From: JANQMY01 sp965227095 | GTDB lineage: Bacteria > Pseudomonadota > Alphaproteobacteria > JANQMY01 | DNA length: 64,000 bases | NCBI GenBank assembly: GCA_965227095.1 | Contig: CBDDFL010000001.1 | Location: 2,046,001-2,110,000 of the forward strand | Direction: 5' to 3' | Shown: in pieces, positions 52,926 through 61,675 of the stretch | Layout of the letters: each line of letters opens with the position of its first letter | Position numbering within the stretch: position 1 is the first letter of the stretch | The notes under the pieces: generated by a model | The model's database searches: none | What the model saw: only the letters and a program-made list of their open reading frames with translations | Told to the model about the DNA's origin: nothing | Made by a program: the position numbers and the translations under genes

Positions 52926-53776
52926 CAGTAGAGGGTGTCGTTCCTTTGTCGGCCGCCGGAGATGAAGCGGTTTTCGGTGCCAAGTCTGCCAATCTTGCGG
53001 CTGCGTTGAATGCACGTTTGCCGGTCCCGGATGGATTTGCGCTATCAGCAATGGCCGTTGATCACATCAATTCTGGTCATTTAGAAACAATCAAAGCAAC
53101 TCTTGGCTTGTATGACGGTTTCGGTGGATTGGTCGCCGTTCGATCCTCCGCCATTGGAGAGGATTCGGAAGGCGCAAGTTTTGCCGGACAACACGCGACC
53201 ATACTTGGCGTGAATGGGCCGGTCGATCTTTTGAAGTCGATCATGGCGGTCAGAAGCTCCGGCGAACGTGAAAGCGCATCGCATTACCGCCAGTCGATGG
53301 GCGTGGAAACCGGGGAGGCAAGAGTTGCGGTCACGGTACAGCGCCTTTTGTCGCCGACATCCGCCGGCGTATTGTTTACGCGAAATCCGGTTAACCACGC
53401 AGATGAACGCGTCGCGGAAGCTGCTTGGGGATTAGGCGAAGCAGTTGTCGGAAGCTTGGTGACGCCGGATCACATTCGGTTCGAACGAGGAGGGAAGGTC
53501 GTCGAACAAGTTCCCGGTCAGAAACACATCCTTCTGAAGCCTTTGGAAGGCGGGGGTACAGAAACCGTTCGATTGGATCCCGAAAAATCCGACGCACTTT
53601 GCCTAACCGCCAAACAGATCCAGTTTCTCGATCAGCTTGCTGACAAATGCGAGCGGAACTTCAATGGAGCTCAGGACATTGAATGGGCGTTTGAAGGAGA
53701 TTCGCTCTTTCTGCTCCAGAGCCGCCCGATAACGACGGTGCCGATCCAAACCAAATCTGCTCCCCAACTACAATAG
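52922..53776 (+). CDS. Stand-alone PEP/pyruvate-dikinase-type ATP-grasp subunit
   Basis: 284 residues from a GTG overlapping the previous stop. Family motifs for the N-terminal ATP-binding domain of PEP synthase/PPDK/rifampin phosphotransferase are complete: VPDGFALS, VRSSAIGEDSEGASFAGQHA, SAGVLFTRNP, EAAWGLGEAVVGSLVTPD and DIEWAFEGDSLFLLQSRPIT. The length equals just that domain. It would use ATP to phosphorylate the swivel histidine of a separate protein, releasing AMP and phosphate in the dikinase mechanism. It is the only ATP-grasp of this type in the window, while two swivel proteins are present, so it probably serves both. Confidence 0.92.
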   Translation: MTVEGVVPLSAAGDEAVFGAKSANLAAALNARLPVPDGFALSAMAVDHINSGHLETIKATLGLYDGFGGLVAVRSSAIGEDSEGASFAGQHATILGVNGPVDLLKSIMAVRSSGERESASHYRQSMGVETGEARVAVTVQRLLSPTSAGVLFTRNPVNHADERVAEAAWGLGEAVVGSLVTPDHIRFERGGKVVEQVPGQKHILLKPLEGGGTETVRLDPEKSDALCLTAKQIQFLDQLADKCERNFNGAQDIEWAFEGDSLFLLQSRPITTVPIQTKSAPQLQ

Positions 53777-53794
53777 AAACAGAAGAACAAAAGT

Positions 53795-54766
53795 ATGACA
53801 TACGATCGATCCATAGATTGTCCGCATACACCCGGTGAAAACCCGCTGTGGCAGGAGAGTGATTGCTATTGGTTCTACGACGAGACCTCAGGTGTCGGCG
53901 GGTTTAATCGTCTTGGTCAGCGGCCGTCAAAAGAGACGGGGCAATTGCAATTGTTCCTGTTCAAGAAGGGGGGGAAGAGATTTAGCCTTCAGGATGAAGA
54001 CGTGCCGGGCTCTGATTGCGCCCGCTGGGAGACGGGTCAACGCGTGGGCAATGCGACGGCTGAATCGCTCGAAGATATGAATGTTCGATGGACGTGGGAT
54101 GAACCGCACTGTTCCGGTGAGCTAGAATTTTATGACTCGTTCTACGAACCGCGGGATTGGACGAAGAAAAAGGACAATAATGCTATTTCGAGCACGATGA
54201 ACGACGGCGGCCATTTGGAGTGCTCGGGAAGGGTGAGAGGCGTCGTTCGGATTGGCACGGAAATATTTCAGATAGATGGCCTTGCCCATCGGGATAGGTC
54301 ATGGGGCGCTCGTGATCATAATGTTGTGCGTCAACACAGGATGTATACCGGCACTGTAGGACCGGCCTTGAGTTGGGCGACGGCAACCATGCAGTTTCGA
54401 GGGGGCCAATCAGTAAATTTCGGATTCGTGGTTGTCGATGGCGTTGAATATGACATTGAGAACCTCGAATGTTTGGCGGAAGTGGCCTTTGATACTTACT
54501 CAGTTAAGAGGGGGACACTAATCGTCACCTATGACGGTGGTAAACATCTTGAGATTAGCGCACAGTCTGTCCAAGGCTTTGTGACCAATATGTTTGGCAT
54601 GACCAGTACGGATCATATTGCGACCGTGTCGTACGGTTCTCACGCCGGATTCTGTGATCTAGAGGCAAGTTTTCTGTTGGGTGGGCATTCGACGCCGCCA
54701 ACGCCAGAGGAAGTTTTCCTTGCTTGCAATGAGTTGGGACTGAGCGACTGTTCCGATTACGGCTGA
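53795..54766 (+). CDS. DUF7064/DUF7065-like beta-barrel protein (copy 2)
   Basis: 323 residues, ATG 18 bases after the ATP-grasp gene. The central motif DGLAHRDRSWGARD corresponds to GLGHRDHSWGHRD in copy 1, and the preceding CSGRVRGVVRIG and the C-terminal GFCDLEASFLLGG also align with copy 1 (GFCDFNIANLICG). No signal peptide or membrane segment. Both copies sit directly next to swivel-domain genes, which argues for a functional link such as processing of the phosphorylated product. No activity can be assigned from sequence. Confidence 0.65.
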   Translation: MTYDRSIDCPHTPGENPLWQESDCYWFYDETSGVGGFNRLGQRPSKETGQLQLFLFKKGGKRFSLQDEDVPGSDCARWETGQRVGNATAESLEDMNVRWTWDEPHCSGELEFYDSFYEPRDWTKKKDNNAISSTMNDGGHLECSGRVRGVVRIGTEIFQIDGLAHRDRSWGARDHNVVRQHRMYTGTVGPALSWATATMQFRGGQSVNFGFVVVDGVEYDIENLECLAEVAFDTYSVKRGTLIVTYDGGKHLEISAQSVQGFVTNMFGMTSTDHIATVSYGSHAGFCDLEASFLLGGHSTPPTPEEVFLACNELGLSDCSDYG

Positions 54767-54927
54767 GCGCTCATCGATTACTCATTTTGGTCGCAAAACT
54801 TAATCAAATCAAAGCCGAACTTCTTTTTTTGTTGGTTTGAGTGTTACGTTACGGCAAAGTCCTTTGAAGTCCGGTTGACCCGGAAGTGGTGAGACCGTCG
54901 GCAACGGGTATGACGTTGGAGGCACAC

Positions 54928-55461
54928 ATGACCATCGAGTTGAAGAGAATTCATCATGTGGCCTATCGCTGCAATGACGCCAAGGAGACGGTAGAGTTTT
55001 ACCAACGTATTTTGGGTATGGATTTCGTGCTCGCCATTTCTGAAGACCAAGTGCCGTCCACCAAAGAGCCAGACCCCTACATGCACGTCTTCTTAGATGC
55101 GGGTATGGGAAACATTCTTGCTTTTTTTGAGTTGCCCAATTCTCCCAAAATGGACCGAGATCGTAACACACCTGAATGGGTACAGCATATTGCATTCGAG
55201 GTTGAAAATCTCGATGCACTTATGGCGGCCAAACAAACCGCGGAAGCCGAGGGATTGGAGGTGGTGGGGCCAACCAATCACGGCATTTTCAAGTCGATCT
55301 ATTTTTTTGACCCAAATGGGCATCGGTTAGAACTCGCTGCGAACACCGCCACCGAAGCGCAAATGGAAGAATTGCATAAAGTAGCGCCTGCCATGTTGGA
55401 AGAATGGTCAAAAACAAAGTGTGCACCGCGTCATGCATCATGGTTGCATGAAGATGATTGA
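54928..55461 (+). CDS. VOC (glyoxalase/dioxygenase) superfamily protein
   Basis: 177 residues from ATG 54928 with GGAGG directly upstream. A single VOC module: IHHVAYRCNDAKETVEFYQR at the start, the WVQHIAFEVENLDAL strand with its His, and FFDPNGHRLELA with the final Glu ligand. The pattern H...E of two beta-alpha-beta-beta-beta repeats fits metal-binding glyoxalase I-like or epimerase-type enzymes. The C-terminal 35 residues form an extra helical tail. It is the last gene of the PEP-enzyme block and of the island. The reaction is unknown; isomerisation or ring cleavage are both possible. Confidence 0.88.
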   Translation: MTIELKRIHHVAYRCNDAKETVEFYQRILGMDFVLAISEDQVPSTKEPDPYMHVFLDAGMGNILAFFELPNSPKMDRDRNTPEWVQHIAFEVENLDALMAAKQTAEAEGLEVVGPTNHGIFKSIYFFDPNGHRLELAANTATEAQMEELHKVAPAMLEEWSKTKCAPRHASWLHEDD

Positions 55462-55792
55462 AAACCTAAGCTAAATGCGTAAGACGGCTTATTGATTAGC
55501 TTACGGATAGTCTCGAGATAGCGTTCTAGATGTTACGGGATCGATTGTGATTGATGTTAGCGGGGGATGCGCCGTGGTTTGTTTAACAGCGCATGCTGGC
55601 TCGTTGCGGTCTTAACGGTTCCCCCACTAAGAATGATAGCAGTGCGTTTGAACGCATTGTAAAAGAGAGTGCATTACCTTGAAATTCCCGAGCGGATTGT
55701 AAGCTGTTACCAAGCGTTACACTTTAAGGCTTCACTAGAGTGCAATTCTGCCGTAGATCGAATTAATCTTACAACGTGAAGAATGGTGGATC
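55462..55792. other. Intergenic region at the probable right end of the island
   Basis: About 330 bases without a gene. It contains a small perfect inverted repeat TGCGTT-TG-AACGCA at 55643-55656. I found no copy of the tRNA-His 3' end here, so an attachment-site repeat is not seen. Gene content changes at this point from catabolic accessory genes to housekeeping-type genes. Confidence 0.4.
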
Positions 55793-56383
55793 ATGGCGAA
55801 ACGCATCTGGGATCATCCGTACACCTTCTGGTTTTTACTTGCTCTGCCGTCATTCGCTTTCATTGCTGCCGGTTTTCAGGGGGAAGATCTTGAAGAATTG
55901 CTTCACCCAACAGGCGAATTCTCGGCACGCCTCATGATTATTGCGATGATGCTCACGCCGCTGCGCATGTTGTTTCCAAAAACACGATGGTTGAGCTGGC
56001 TTATGAAGCGTCGTCGCTATTTTGGCGTTGCTGCATTCGGTTACGCACTTCTTCATACTTTGTACTATGTGATCGATTTGGGGGCCTTGTCCGCGGTGAT
56101 GGCGGATTTTGTGAAGATTGGCATTTGGACCGGGTGGGTCGCCTTTGTTATTTTTGTGCCGCTTTTTCTAACATCCAACGATTTTTCTGTCCGGGCAATG
56201 GGCCCCGGTTGGAAGATGCTTCAGCGCTGGGTCTATGTCGCCGCCGTGGCAACGGCACTGCACTGGATTTTTATTCACAACGAACTTGGCCCTGCTTTGG
56301 TTCATTTTGTTCCTTTGGCCGGGCTCGAAATGTATCGAATTTGGCGAAATCTGCAGGCGCGTACGGTACCTGTGTCTTCGTGA
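55793..56383 (+). CDS. msrQ: Ferric-reductase-like heme membrane protein (MsrQ family)
   Basis: 196 residues with about six membrane helices. Starting PYTFWFLLALPSFAFIAAG, it shows the MsrQ/YedZ arrangement of heme-ligand histidines (GYALLHTLYYVID and ATALHWIFIHNE) and the GWKMLQRWVYVAA segment typical of the family. MsrQ passes electrons from the quinone pool to the periplasmic molybdenum enzyme MsrP, which repairs oxidised methionine. No msrP gene is next to it in this window, so it may be an orphan or work with a distant partner. It is convergent with the GtrA gene, three bases between the stops. Confidence 0.85.
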   Translation: MAKRIWDHPYTFWFLLALPSFAFIAAGFQGEDLEELLHPTGEFSARLMIIAMMLTPLRMLFPKTRWLSWLMKRRRYFGVAAFGYALLHTLYYVIDLGALSAVMADFVKIGIWTGWVAFVIFVPLFLTSNDFSVRAMGPGWKMLQRWVYVAAVATALHWIFIHNELGPALVHFVPLAGLEMYRIWRNLQARTVPVSS

Positions 56384-56386
56384 GGA

Positions 56387-56833
56387 TCATGGGTTCGTCT
56401 GTGGCCCAAAGATCAGTCGGAAAAGGAAAAATTTTAGGACAAATCCAATCGCGAGGACCCCGCCAATGATGACTGGGAAAGGCAGCGGTGTGGTGTAAAT
56501 CAGCGCCATGATGAAGCCATAATCAAAAAGCCTAAACGCCAAATTGGACCCCAGATACTGTAGGGATTGGGTGACGACATCACCATTGCTTCTGAACACG
56601 ATCATACGGTGGAGCGTAAAGTTTACGATCGCCATACCAGCAAAAACGATCGGCACCACGATCGCGGGATCATGTCCATAAAATTCGACGAAAAGGACGG
56701 GCAGGGCAAAGTTCAGGGAAAAACTGAAGAGGGAAACAGCACTGTATCTGAGAAATTGAGGCACATGATTCCGCACGGAGGTCGCAAGCTTGGACCGCAG
56801 ATTGTTGCTGTTACCGAAGAAGCGCATCGTCAA
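56387..56833 (-). CDS. GtrA family membrane protein
   Basis: 148 residues, four membrane helices, with the family start FLRYSAVSLFSFSLNFALPV, followed by NFTLHRMIVFRS (the conserved N-F-x-x-x-R-x-x-x-F block) and SNLAFRLFDYGFIMALIYTT. GtrA proteins move undecaprenyl-linked sugars or related lipids across the inner membrane for cell-envelope glycosylation. There is no glycosyltransferase gene adjacent. A hybrid histidine kinase gene lies upstream on the same strand, with 32 bases between them. Confidence 0.87.
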   Translation of the reverse strand: MTMRFFGNSNNLRSKLATSVRNHVPQFLRYSAVSLFSFSLNFALPVLFVEFYGHDPAIVVPIVFAGMAIVNFTLHRMIVFRSNGDVVTQSLQYLGSNLAFRLFDYGFIMALIYTTPLPFPVIIGGVLAIGFVLKFFLFRLIFGPQTNP

Positions 56834-56865
56834 TGAATCAATTGTTATCGAGCCGACCTAGACGA

Positions 56866-59409
56866 TTAAATGTCGGCGTTTGCCGCGTCAATATCGTCAA
56901 GCAGATCGGAAAGGGCATTGCTTCCGTGGTTTGTGGGAGCTGGCTCTTTCGAAGGTGCGGGAGGCTTTGTCTCCCCTCGGGGGCGTGATTGAGGCGAAGA
57001 GTGCCGTACCGATGTCACAGCACGAATTTTTTCCGCGAGTTCCACAGGATCAATAGGTTTGCTGATGTAATCCGTCATTCCTTGACGTAGATATTTTTCC
57101 CGGTCGCCCGACATCGCATTTGCGGTAAGCGCTACGATGGGTATGTTTTTCTGCGATCCGGCAAGGTTGCGGATTGCCTTGGTAGCTGTCACACCGTCCA
57201 TCAGCGGCATCTGAACGTCCATTAGGATGAGGTCAAAGTTCTTCGCTTGAACGGCCGCTAATGCCTCGGCACCATTGCTCACCAATTCCACCGTGTGGCC
57301 CATGGGGCCCAAGAAAGCACTCACAACTTTTTGGTTGATGGGATTGTCTTCTGCGACAAGGATGTGACGTTGATCGTCTACGGCGTAAATGTCTTCAACT
57401 GGCTGTGTGTCCTGGGTATCAACTTCCAAAGATTGACACTCTTGCGTCGGAATTGTGAACCAGAAAGTGCTTCCTTTTCCAGCGCGGCTTTCGAAATCAA
57501 TCGTTCCGCCCATGAGCGTCACCAGCTGCTGGCATATTGCGAGACCAAGTCCTGTTCCACCATATTTTCTGGTTGTTGACGTGTCCGCCTGTACAAACCG
57601 TTGGAACAGGTTTGGCTGGGCTGCGTCCGGTATGCCCACGCCTGTATCTGACACGCTGAACCGCAGGGTCACTTGATCATCGTTTCTGTCGGCGGTTGCA
57701 CCGATTGTCACCTGACCGGTATGGGTGAATTTAATGGCGTTTCCTACAAGATTATTCAAAACCTGCTTGATGCGAAGAGGGTCTCCGCTCATCAACGGAG
57801 GCAGATCGTCGGCGACATCAAAGCTGAGGTTGATGTTCTTACTTATTGATCTTGGTTCAAAAAGGGAAACTGTATCCTGAACCAGGGCTCGAGGATTGCA
57901 GGGTCTTTTCTCAAGGGAAACTTGGCCCGCTTCCAATTTGGAAATATCCAAAACATCATCAAGGATTTCTAATAAGACGGAGGCAGATTTTCGGGCCGTG
58001 TCGAGCTTGTCCCGCTGGTCTATATCCAACGCGGTATCGCGTAGCAGATCCAGCATGCCCATAACGCCGTTCATAGGTGTTCTTATTTCGTGGCTCATGT
58101 TGGCCAAGAAAGCGGACTTGGTCGCACTTGCCTCTTGTGCTTCGACCATGGCCTCCCGCAACGCTTCCGCAAGATTGCATGAATCCACGGATAAAAGGTG
58201 CATGCTGACAAACTGCGAAATGGAGGTCACAAAAGAAACTTCTTCGGCGGTCCATTCACGAAGGAACGAGACGCTTTCACAGCAAATAATGCCGCGCACC
58301 TCTGCCGCGCCGGTGAGGGGGGTGTCCAATAGAGATTTAATGTCTTGAGGGTCTAAGTATGTTGGGCCGAAATCGCTTGTGCGCGGATCTTTCCTGGCGT
58401 CGTTTGCCACAATAGCCATGCTGGAATTAATGGCGTCGAAATAGATCGGAAAGTCGTCTGCCTTGAGTTCCGCTCCGTGGGAATGAGAAGCATCAGATGC
58501 TTGAAACAGGTCTTGGCAGACAATCCTGTCTCGGCTCTCGCTGAAAAACCAAACACTCACACGTTCAATGCTCAGTGCTCGACTGATTTCCTCCGTTGCC
58601 ATGCGGATGAAGGCATCGCTGCTGCGATCATGTGTGACGAAAGCTTTAAACACCCGTTCCAGTGTTGAATTAAAGGACCGGGCTTGCGCCAAGATGGCCA
58701 TAAGCTGAGTTTCGGATCGATTCCGGGCGGCGACTTCTTTGTCTAAAAGCGTTTTTTGTTCTTCAAGGGCTTGGCTTTTGCGTTCAGCGGCGAGTTCGTT
58801 TTCCAGAGCGATTGTCACTTGCCGATTGGATCGTCGCACCATTGCCAGGGTCATGACATAATAGATGCCGATGAGCGCAGCCATACCAAGATTTAAGACG
58901 CCCCCCTGGTTTATAAGATATAGGGCAGGAACGGCCAGCGCTGGGGTGTTGAAGGCGACAACATTAGCGGTGTGGGTTGAGAAGCTAATACAAACGCCCG
59001 CAGTTATACCGGCCATAGCGAAGCAGACGAAATTCTGAATTGTCGGATCAGCGTTCGGCGCAAGCGCAAAAACGACCGCCCCCCAAAGTAAACCGCTGAT
59101 GGCCGACAGCGTGATGCTGACTTTTCGGCGGTATGCAGACATCGGCAATTCGCGTTTTGTCCGTTGCAGATAAAACCACATGCCAACGACAAACGTAACG
59201 TAGGTTACGAACCAAGTGGCGAGATAGACCGGGGTAGACTGGAAGGATAGAAAGATGGTCAGTATGACAGCGCTTGCCGAGGCCGAATAGCAGGCGGATA
59301 GCTGATTCTCAATCAGCATTTGGTCACGTTTTAGACGTATACACTCGTTAGAGGCAGAAACTAATTGACCTCCGTTTAGTGCTTCGTCGTGAGCGTCTTT
59401 GTCAAACAT
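56866..59409 (-). CDS. Membrane-bound hybrid sensor histidine kinase with GAF and receiver domains
   Basis: 847 residues. Five or six membrane helices (about 40-190) are followed by a coiled coil (about 195-250) and a GAF domain (about 255-410, VSVWFFSESRDRIVCQDLF). HisKA has NMSHEIRTPMNGVMGM; the ATPase domain has N-box NNLVGNAIKFT, G1 DTGVGIPD and G2 GGTGLGLAIC. A receiver domain (about 680-800) follows with acidic residues in LVAEDNPINQK, phospho-acceptor Asp in ILMDVQMPLMDG, and the ALTANAM region. A Pro/Arg-rich tail ends the protein. It is an RpfC/BarA-type phosphorelay kinase; no Hpt domain is seen, so a separate phosphotransfer protein is needed. Ligand unknown. Confidence 0.92.
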   Translation of the reverse strand: MFDKDAHDEALNGGQLVSASNECIRLKRDQMLIENQLSACYSASASAVILTIFLSFQSTPVYLATWFVTYVTFVVGMWFYLQRTKRELPMSAYRRKVSITLSAISGLLWGAVVFALAPNADPTIQNFVCFAMAGITAGVCISFSTHTANVVAFNTPALAVPALYLINQGGVLNLGMAALIGIYYVMTLAMVRRSNRQVTIALENELAAERKSQALEEQKTLLDKEVAARNRSETQLMAILAQARSFNSTLERVFKAFVTHDRSSDAFIRMATEEISRALSIERVSVWFFSESRDRIVCQDLFQASDASHSHGAELKADDFPIYFDAINSSMAIVANDARKDPRTSDFGPTYLDPQDIKSLLDTPLTGAAEVRGIICCESVSFLREWTAEEVSFVTSISQFVSMHLLSVDSCNLAEALREAMVEAQEASATKSAFLANMSHEIRTPMNGVMGMLDLLRDTALDIDQRDKLDTARKSASVLLEILDDVLDISKLEAGQVSLEKRPCNPRALVQDTVSLFEPRSISKNINLSFDVADDLPPLMSGDPLRIKQVLNNLVGNAIKFTHTGQVTIGATADRNDDQVTLRFSVSDTGVGIPDAAQPNLFQRFVQADTSTTRKYGGTGLGLAICQQLVTLMGGTIDFESRAGKGSTFWFTIPTQECQSLEVDTQDTQPVEDIYAVDDQRHILVAEDNPINQKVVSAFLGPMGHTVELVSNGAEALAAVQAKNFDLILMDVQMPLMDGVTATKAIRNLAGSQKNIPIVALTANAMSGDREKYLRQGMTDYISKPIDPVELAEKIRAVTSVRHSSPQSRPRGETKPPAPSKEPAPTNHGSNALSDLLDDIDAANADI

Positions 59410-59584
59410 GAAACGCAGGGCTTTTTTTAAAGTTCGCTTCTGCGCTGCAAGGTAGATTAGGAATATTTTTTCTTAGTAAACGAGATTTTAGAGTAATACT
59501 TCGTATACGAAACTTAACGATTGCTTACGAAGCGCGGATCCGAATGATCCATTAGGCATTACCGACGACAAAGTGAACCCTAAC

Positions 59585-60439
59585 ATGTCCGAAATACCTG
59601 AATTTGTTTTGTTGCTAAAATGCCCGGACCGCCCGGGAATCTTGGCGGATGTGACACCGTTTCTCGCAGCGATGGGCTGCGATATTCGAGATTCGACGGT
59701 TTATGGCGATCCGGATACCAAGACATTTTTTATTCGCATGCATGTGGCCAGTCCAAATGCGTCTGGGCAGGAGATTCGCTCAGGATTTGAAGCTGTTGCC
59801 CGCCGCCTGAACACAGACTGGACCATGTTTAATCTTGCCAAGCAGATGCGTGTTTTGGTGGCCGGATCGAAGAGTGCACATTGTTTGAACGACCTTTTGT
59901 TCAAATGGGGCAATGGCACCTTGCCCATTGATATCGTTGGTGTGGTGTCCAACCATCAGGATCTAGCCCCTATCGCCCAATGGCACGACCTGCCATTCCA
60001 TCATTTGCCCATCTCCAAAGAAACCAAGCCGGAGCAAGAGGCAAAGTTTCGGGCGCTTATCGAAGAGCAGGGTGTAGATTTGGTCGTACTTGCGCGTTAC
60101 ATGCAGATTTTATCGGATGAGATGTGTGGGTATCTTGAAGGACGTTGCATCAATATCCACCATTCCTTTCTGCCGAGCTTCAAAGGAGCGCGGCCCTATC
60201 ACCAGGCTTATGAGCGCGGCGTAAAGCTCATTGGGGCGACGGCGCACTTCGTAACACCTGCCTTGGACGAAGGGCCTATAATTGAGCAGGACGTTCGCCG
60301 GGTGACACATGCCACCACGCCGAAAGAAATGATCCGCATTGGCCATGAAGTGGAAGCCCAAGTCTTATCGCGTGCCGTTCGCTGGCACGCAGAACACCGT
60401 GTGCTGTTGAATGGCAATAAAACGGTGGTCCTAACTTAG
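59585..60439 (+). CDS. purU: Formyltetrahydrofolate deformylase
   Basis: 284 residues from ATG 59585 (a GTG four codons upstream is also possible). N-terminal ACT domain (LLKCPDRPGILADVTPFLAA) and C-terminal formyl-transferase fold with IVGVVSNHQDLAPIA, VLARYMQILS, INIHHSFLPSFKGARPYHQA and FVTPALDEGPIIEQ. The last two blocks carry the catalytic Asn-His-Asp of PurU. It hydrolyses 10-formyl-THF to formate and THF, balancing the one-carbon pool. Length and motifs match E. coli PurU. It stands alone, divergent from the hybrid kinase. Confidence 0.95.
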   Translation: MSEIPEFVLLLKCPDRPGILADVTPFLAAMGCDIRDSTVYGDPDTKTFFIRMHVASPNASGQEIRSGFEAVARRLNTDWTMFNLAKQMRVLVAGSKSAHCLNDLLFKWGNGTLPIDIVGVVSNHQDLAPIAQWHDLPFHHLPISKETKPEQEAKFRALIEEQGVDLVVLARYMQILSDEMCGYLEGRCINIHHSFLPSFKGARPYHQAYERGVKLIGATAHFVTPALDEGPIIEQDVRRVTHATTPKEMIRIGHEVEAQVLSRAVRWHAEHRVLLNGNKTVVLT

Positions 60440-60460
60440 TAAAACAGGACGCAGGGGTCG

Positions 60461-61660
60461 CTACAGTCCTAGAACTCTTTTGGCGATGATGTTCTTTTGA
60501 ATTTCGTTCGTGCCGCCGTAAATCGATTGAGCGCGCGTTCCGAAATAGGAGGAGACTTTGGGGGCCGCATAGTCAGGGATATTGAGCGTCGAGGCCCAAT
60601 CTGGGGTGACGGAATCGTCGAATGAGCGCATGCCATTTGTCGCGGCCGCTTCAAGAAAAAGTTCCGTGATTTGCTGGGCGGTTTCTGTGGCCATGATTTT
60701 GAGGATAGAGGCCTCATTGCCAGGCGTGCCACCAGCGGCAATGACCGACAAAATTCGAAACACGGTCATTTCCAGTTTATCTACGTTAAGCTCCGCATCC
60801 GCTAATTTCGCCCGAAAGTCGGTGTCCTCAAGTAAGGTCCGATTCCCGCCCAGCGACGTGGCGGCGGCCACTTCTTTCAGGTGTTGGAGAGATTTGCGCT
60901 TGCTGCCGATGCGAGCATAAGAGGTGCGTTCATGGCCTAACAAATATTGTGAATAGGTCCAGCCCTCGCCTTCTTCCCCGATACGATTTTCCAGTGGAAC
61001 CCGGACGTCCGTAAATTCCACGCGGCTCAACACATATTTGCCATCAATGGTGATGATTGGGTGAACCACAACACCCGGCGTATTGATGTCCACACAGATG
61101 AAGGTAATGCCTTCCTGCTTCTTGCCTGAATTGTCTGTGCGCGTGAGGAGGAACATCCAATCGGCGTGTTGTGCGGCGCTGGTCCAAATTTTGGTGCCGT
61201 TCAGCACATATTCTTCGCCGTCTTTAACCGCCTGGAACTGGAGTGACGCGAGATCGGATCCGGAACCTGGTTCGGAATAGCCTTGGCCCCATGATGTCTG
61301 TCCATCGCGAATGCCCGGAAGCCATCGCTCCTTTTGGTCATCGGTGCCGAAGGTATAGATCACCGGTCCTACATAAATGGCACCCATGGGGGTCACGGTC
61401 GGGACGCCGGCGCGTTCTAATTCTTCGTCAAAGACATATTGCTCCTCGATCGTCCAACCCGTGCCGCCATATTCCGCCGGCCAAGCCGGAACCAACCATC
61501 CCTTGGATGCCAAGGCTTGTTCAGATTTTTTGATGTCCTCGGTCGTAAGGGACGCCCCCCGCCGGTTTTTCTCAATGATGTCTTTCGGGAATTCATTCTC
61601 GAAAAAGGCACGTACCTTCATGCGAAACGCATCAAGTTCCGGCGACTGGTCGAGGTTCAT
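60461..61660 (-). CDS. Acyl-CoA dehydrogenase
   Basis: 399 residues with the usual order: N-terminal helical domain (FENEFPKDIIEKNRRG), FAD/substrate beta domain with GYSEPGSGSDLASLQ and the IWTSAAQHADWMFLLTRT strand, and C-terminal helical domain ending SIYGGTNEIQKNIIAKRVLGL, the family's signature end. It belongs to the large group acting on longer-chain or branched substrates such as steroid side chains rather than to short-chain types, but the exact substrate cannot be told. It follows a secreted metallo-beta-lactamase-fold gene by 15 bases. Confidence 0.92.
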   Translation of the reverse strand: MNLDQSPELDAFRMKVRAFFENEFPKDIIEKNRRGASLTTEDIKKSEQALASKGWLVPAWPAEYGGTGWTIEEQYVFDEELERAGVPTVTPMGAIYVGPVIYTFGTDDQKERWLPGIRDGQTSWGQGYSEPGSGSDLASLQFQAVKDGEEYVLNGTKIWTSAAQHADWMFLLTRTDNSGKKQEGITFICVDINTPGVVVHPIITIDGKYVLSRVEFTDVRVPLENRIGEEGEGWTYSQYLLGHERTSYARIGSKRKSLQHLKEVAAATSLGGNRTLLEDTDFRAKLADAELNVDKLEMTVFRILSVIAAGGTPGNEASILKIMATETAQQITELFLEAAATNGMRSFDDSVTPDWASTLNIPDYAAPKVSSYFGTRAQSIYGGTNEIQKNIIAKRVLGL

Positions 61661-61675
61661 GTGTTTGGCCTTGGC

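Noticed and set aside
51279..53776. PEP synthase gene broken by a frameshift into two pieces
   Set aside because: The gene order is swivel first, ATP-grasp second, the reverse of PEP synthase. Both parts have intact starts, GTGA coupling and complete motifs, so this is a split system rather than a pseudogene.
55643..55656. TGCGTT-TG-AACGCA palindrome as an island operator or attachment site
   Set aside because: It is short, only partly resembles the ACGCAA half-sites, is not close to a start codon and does not match the tRNA-His 3' end.
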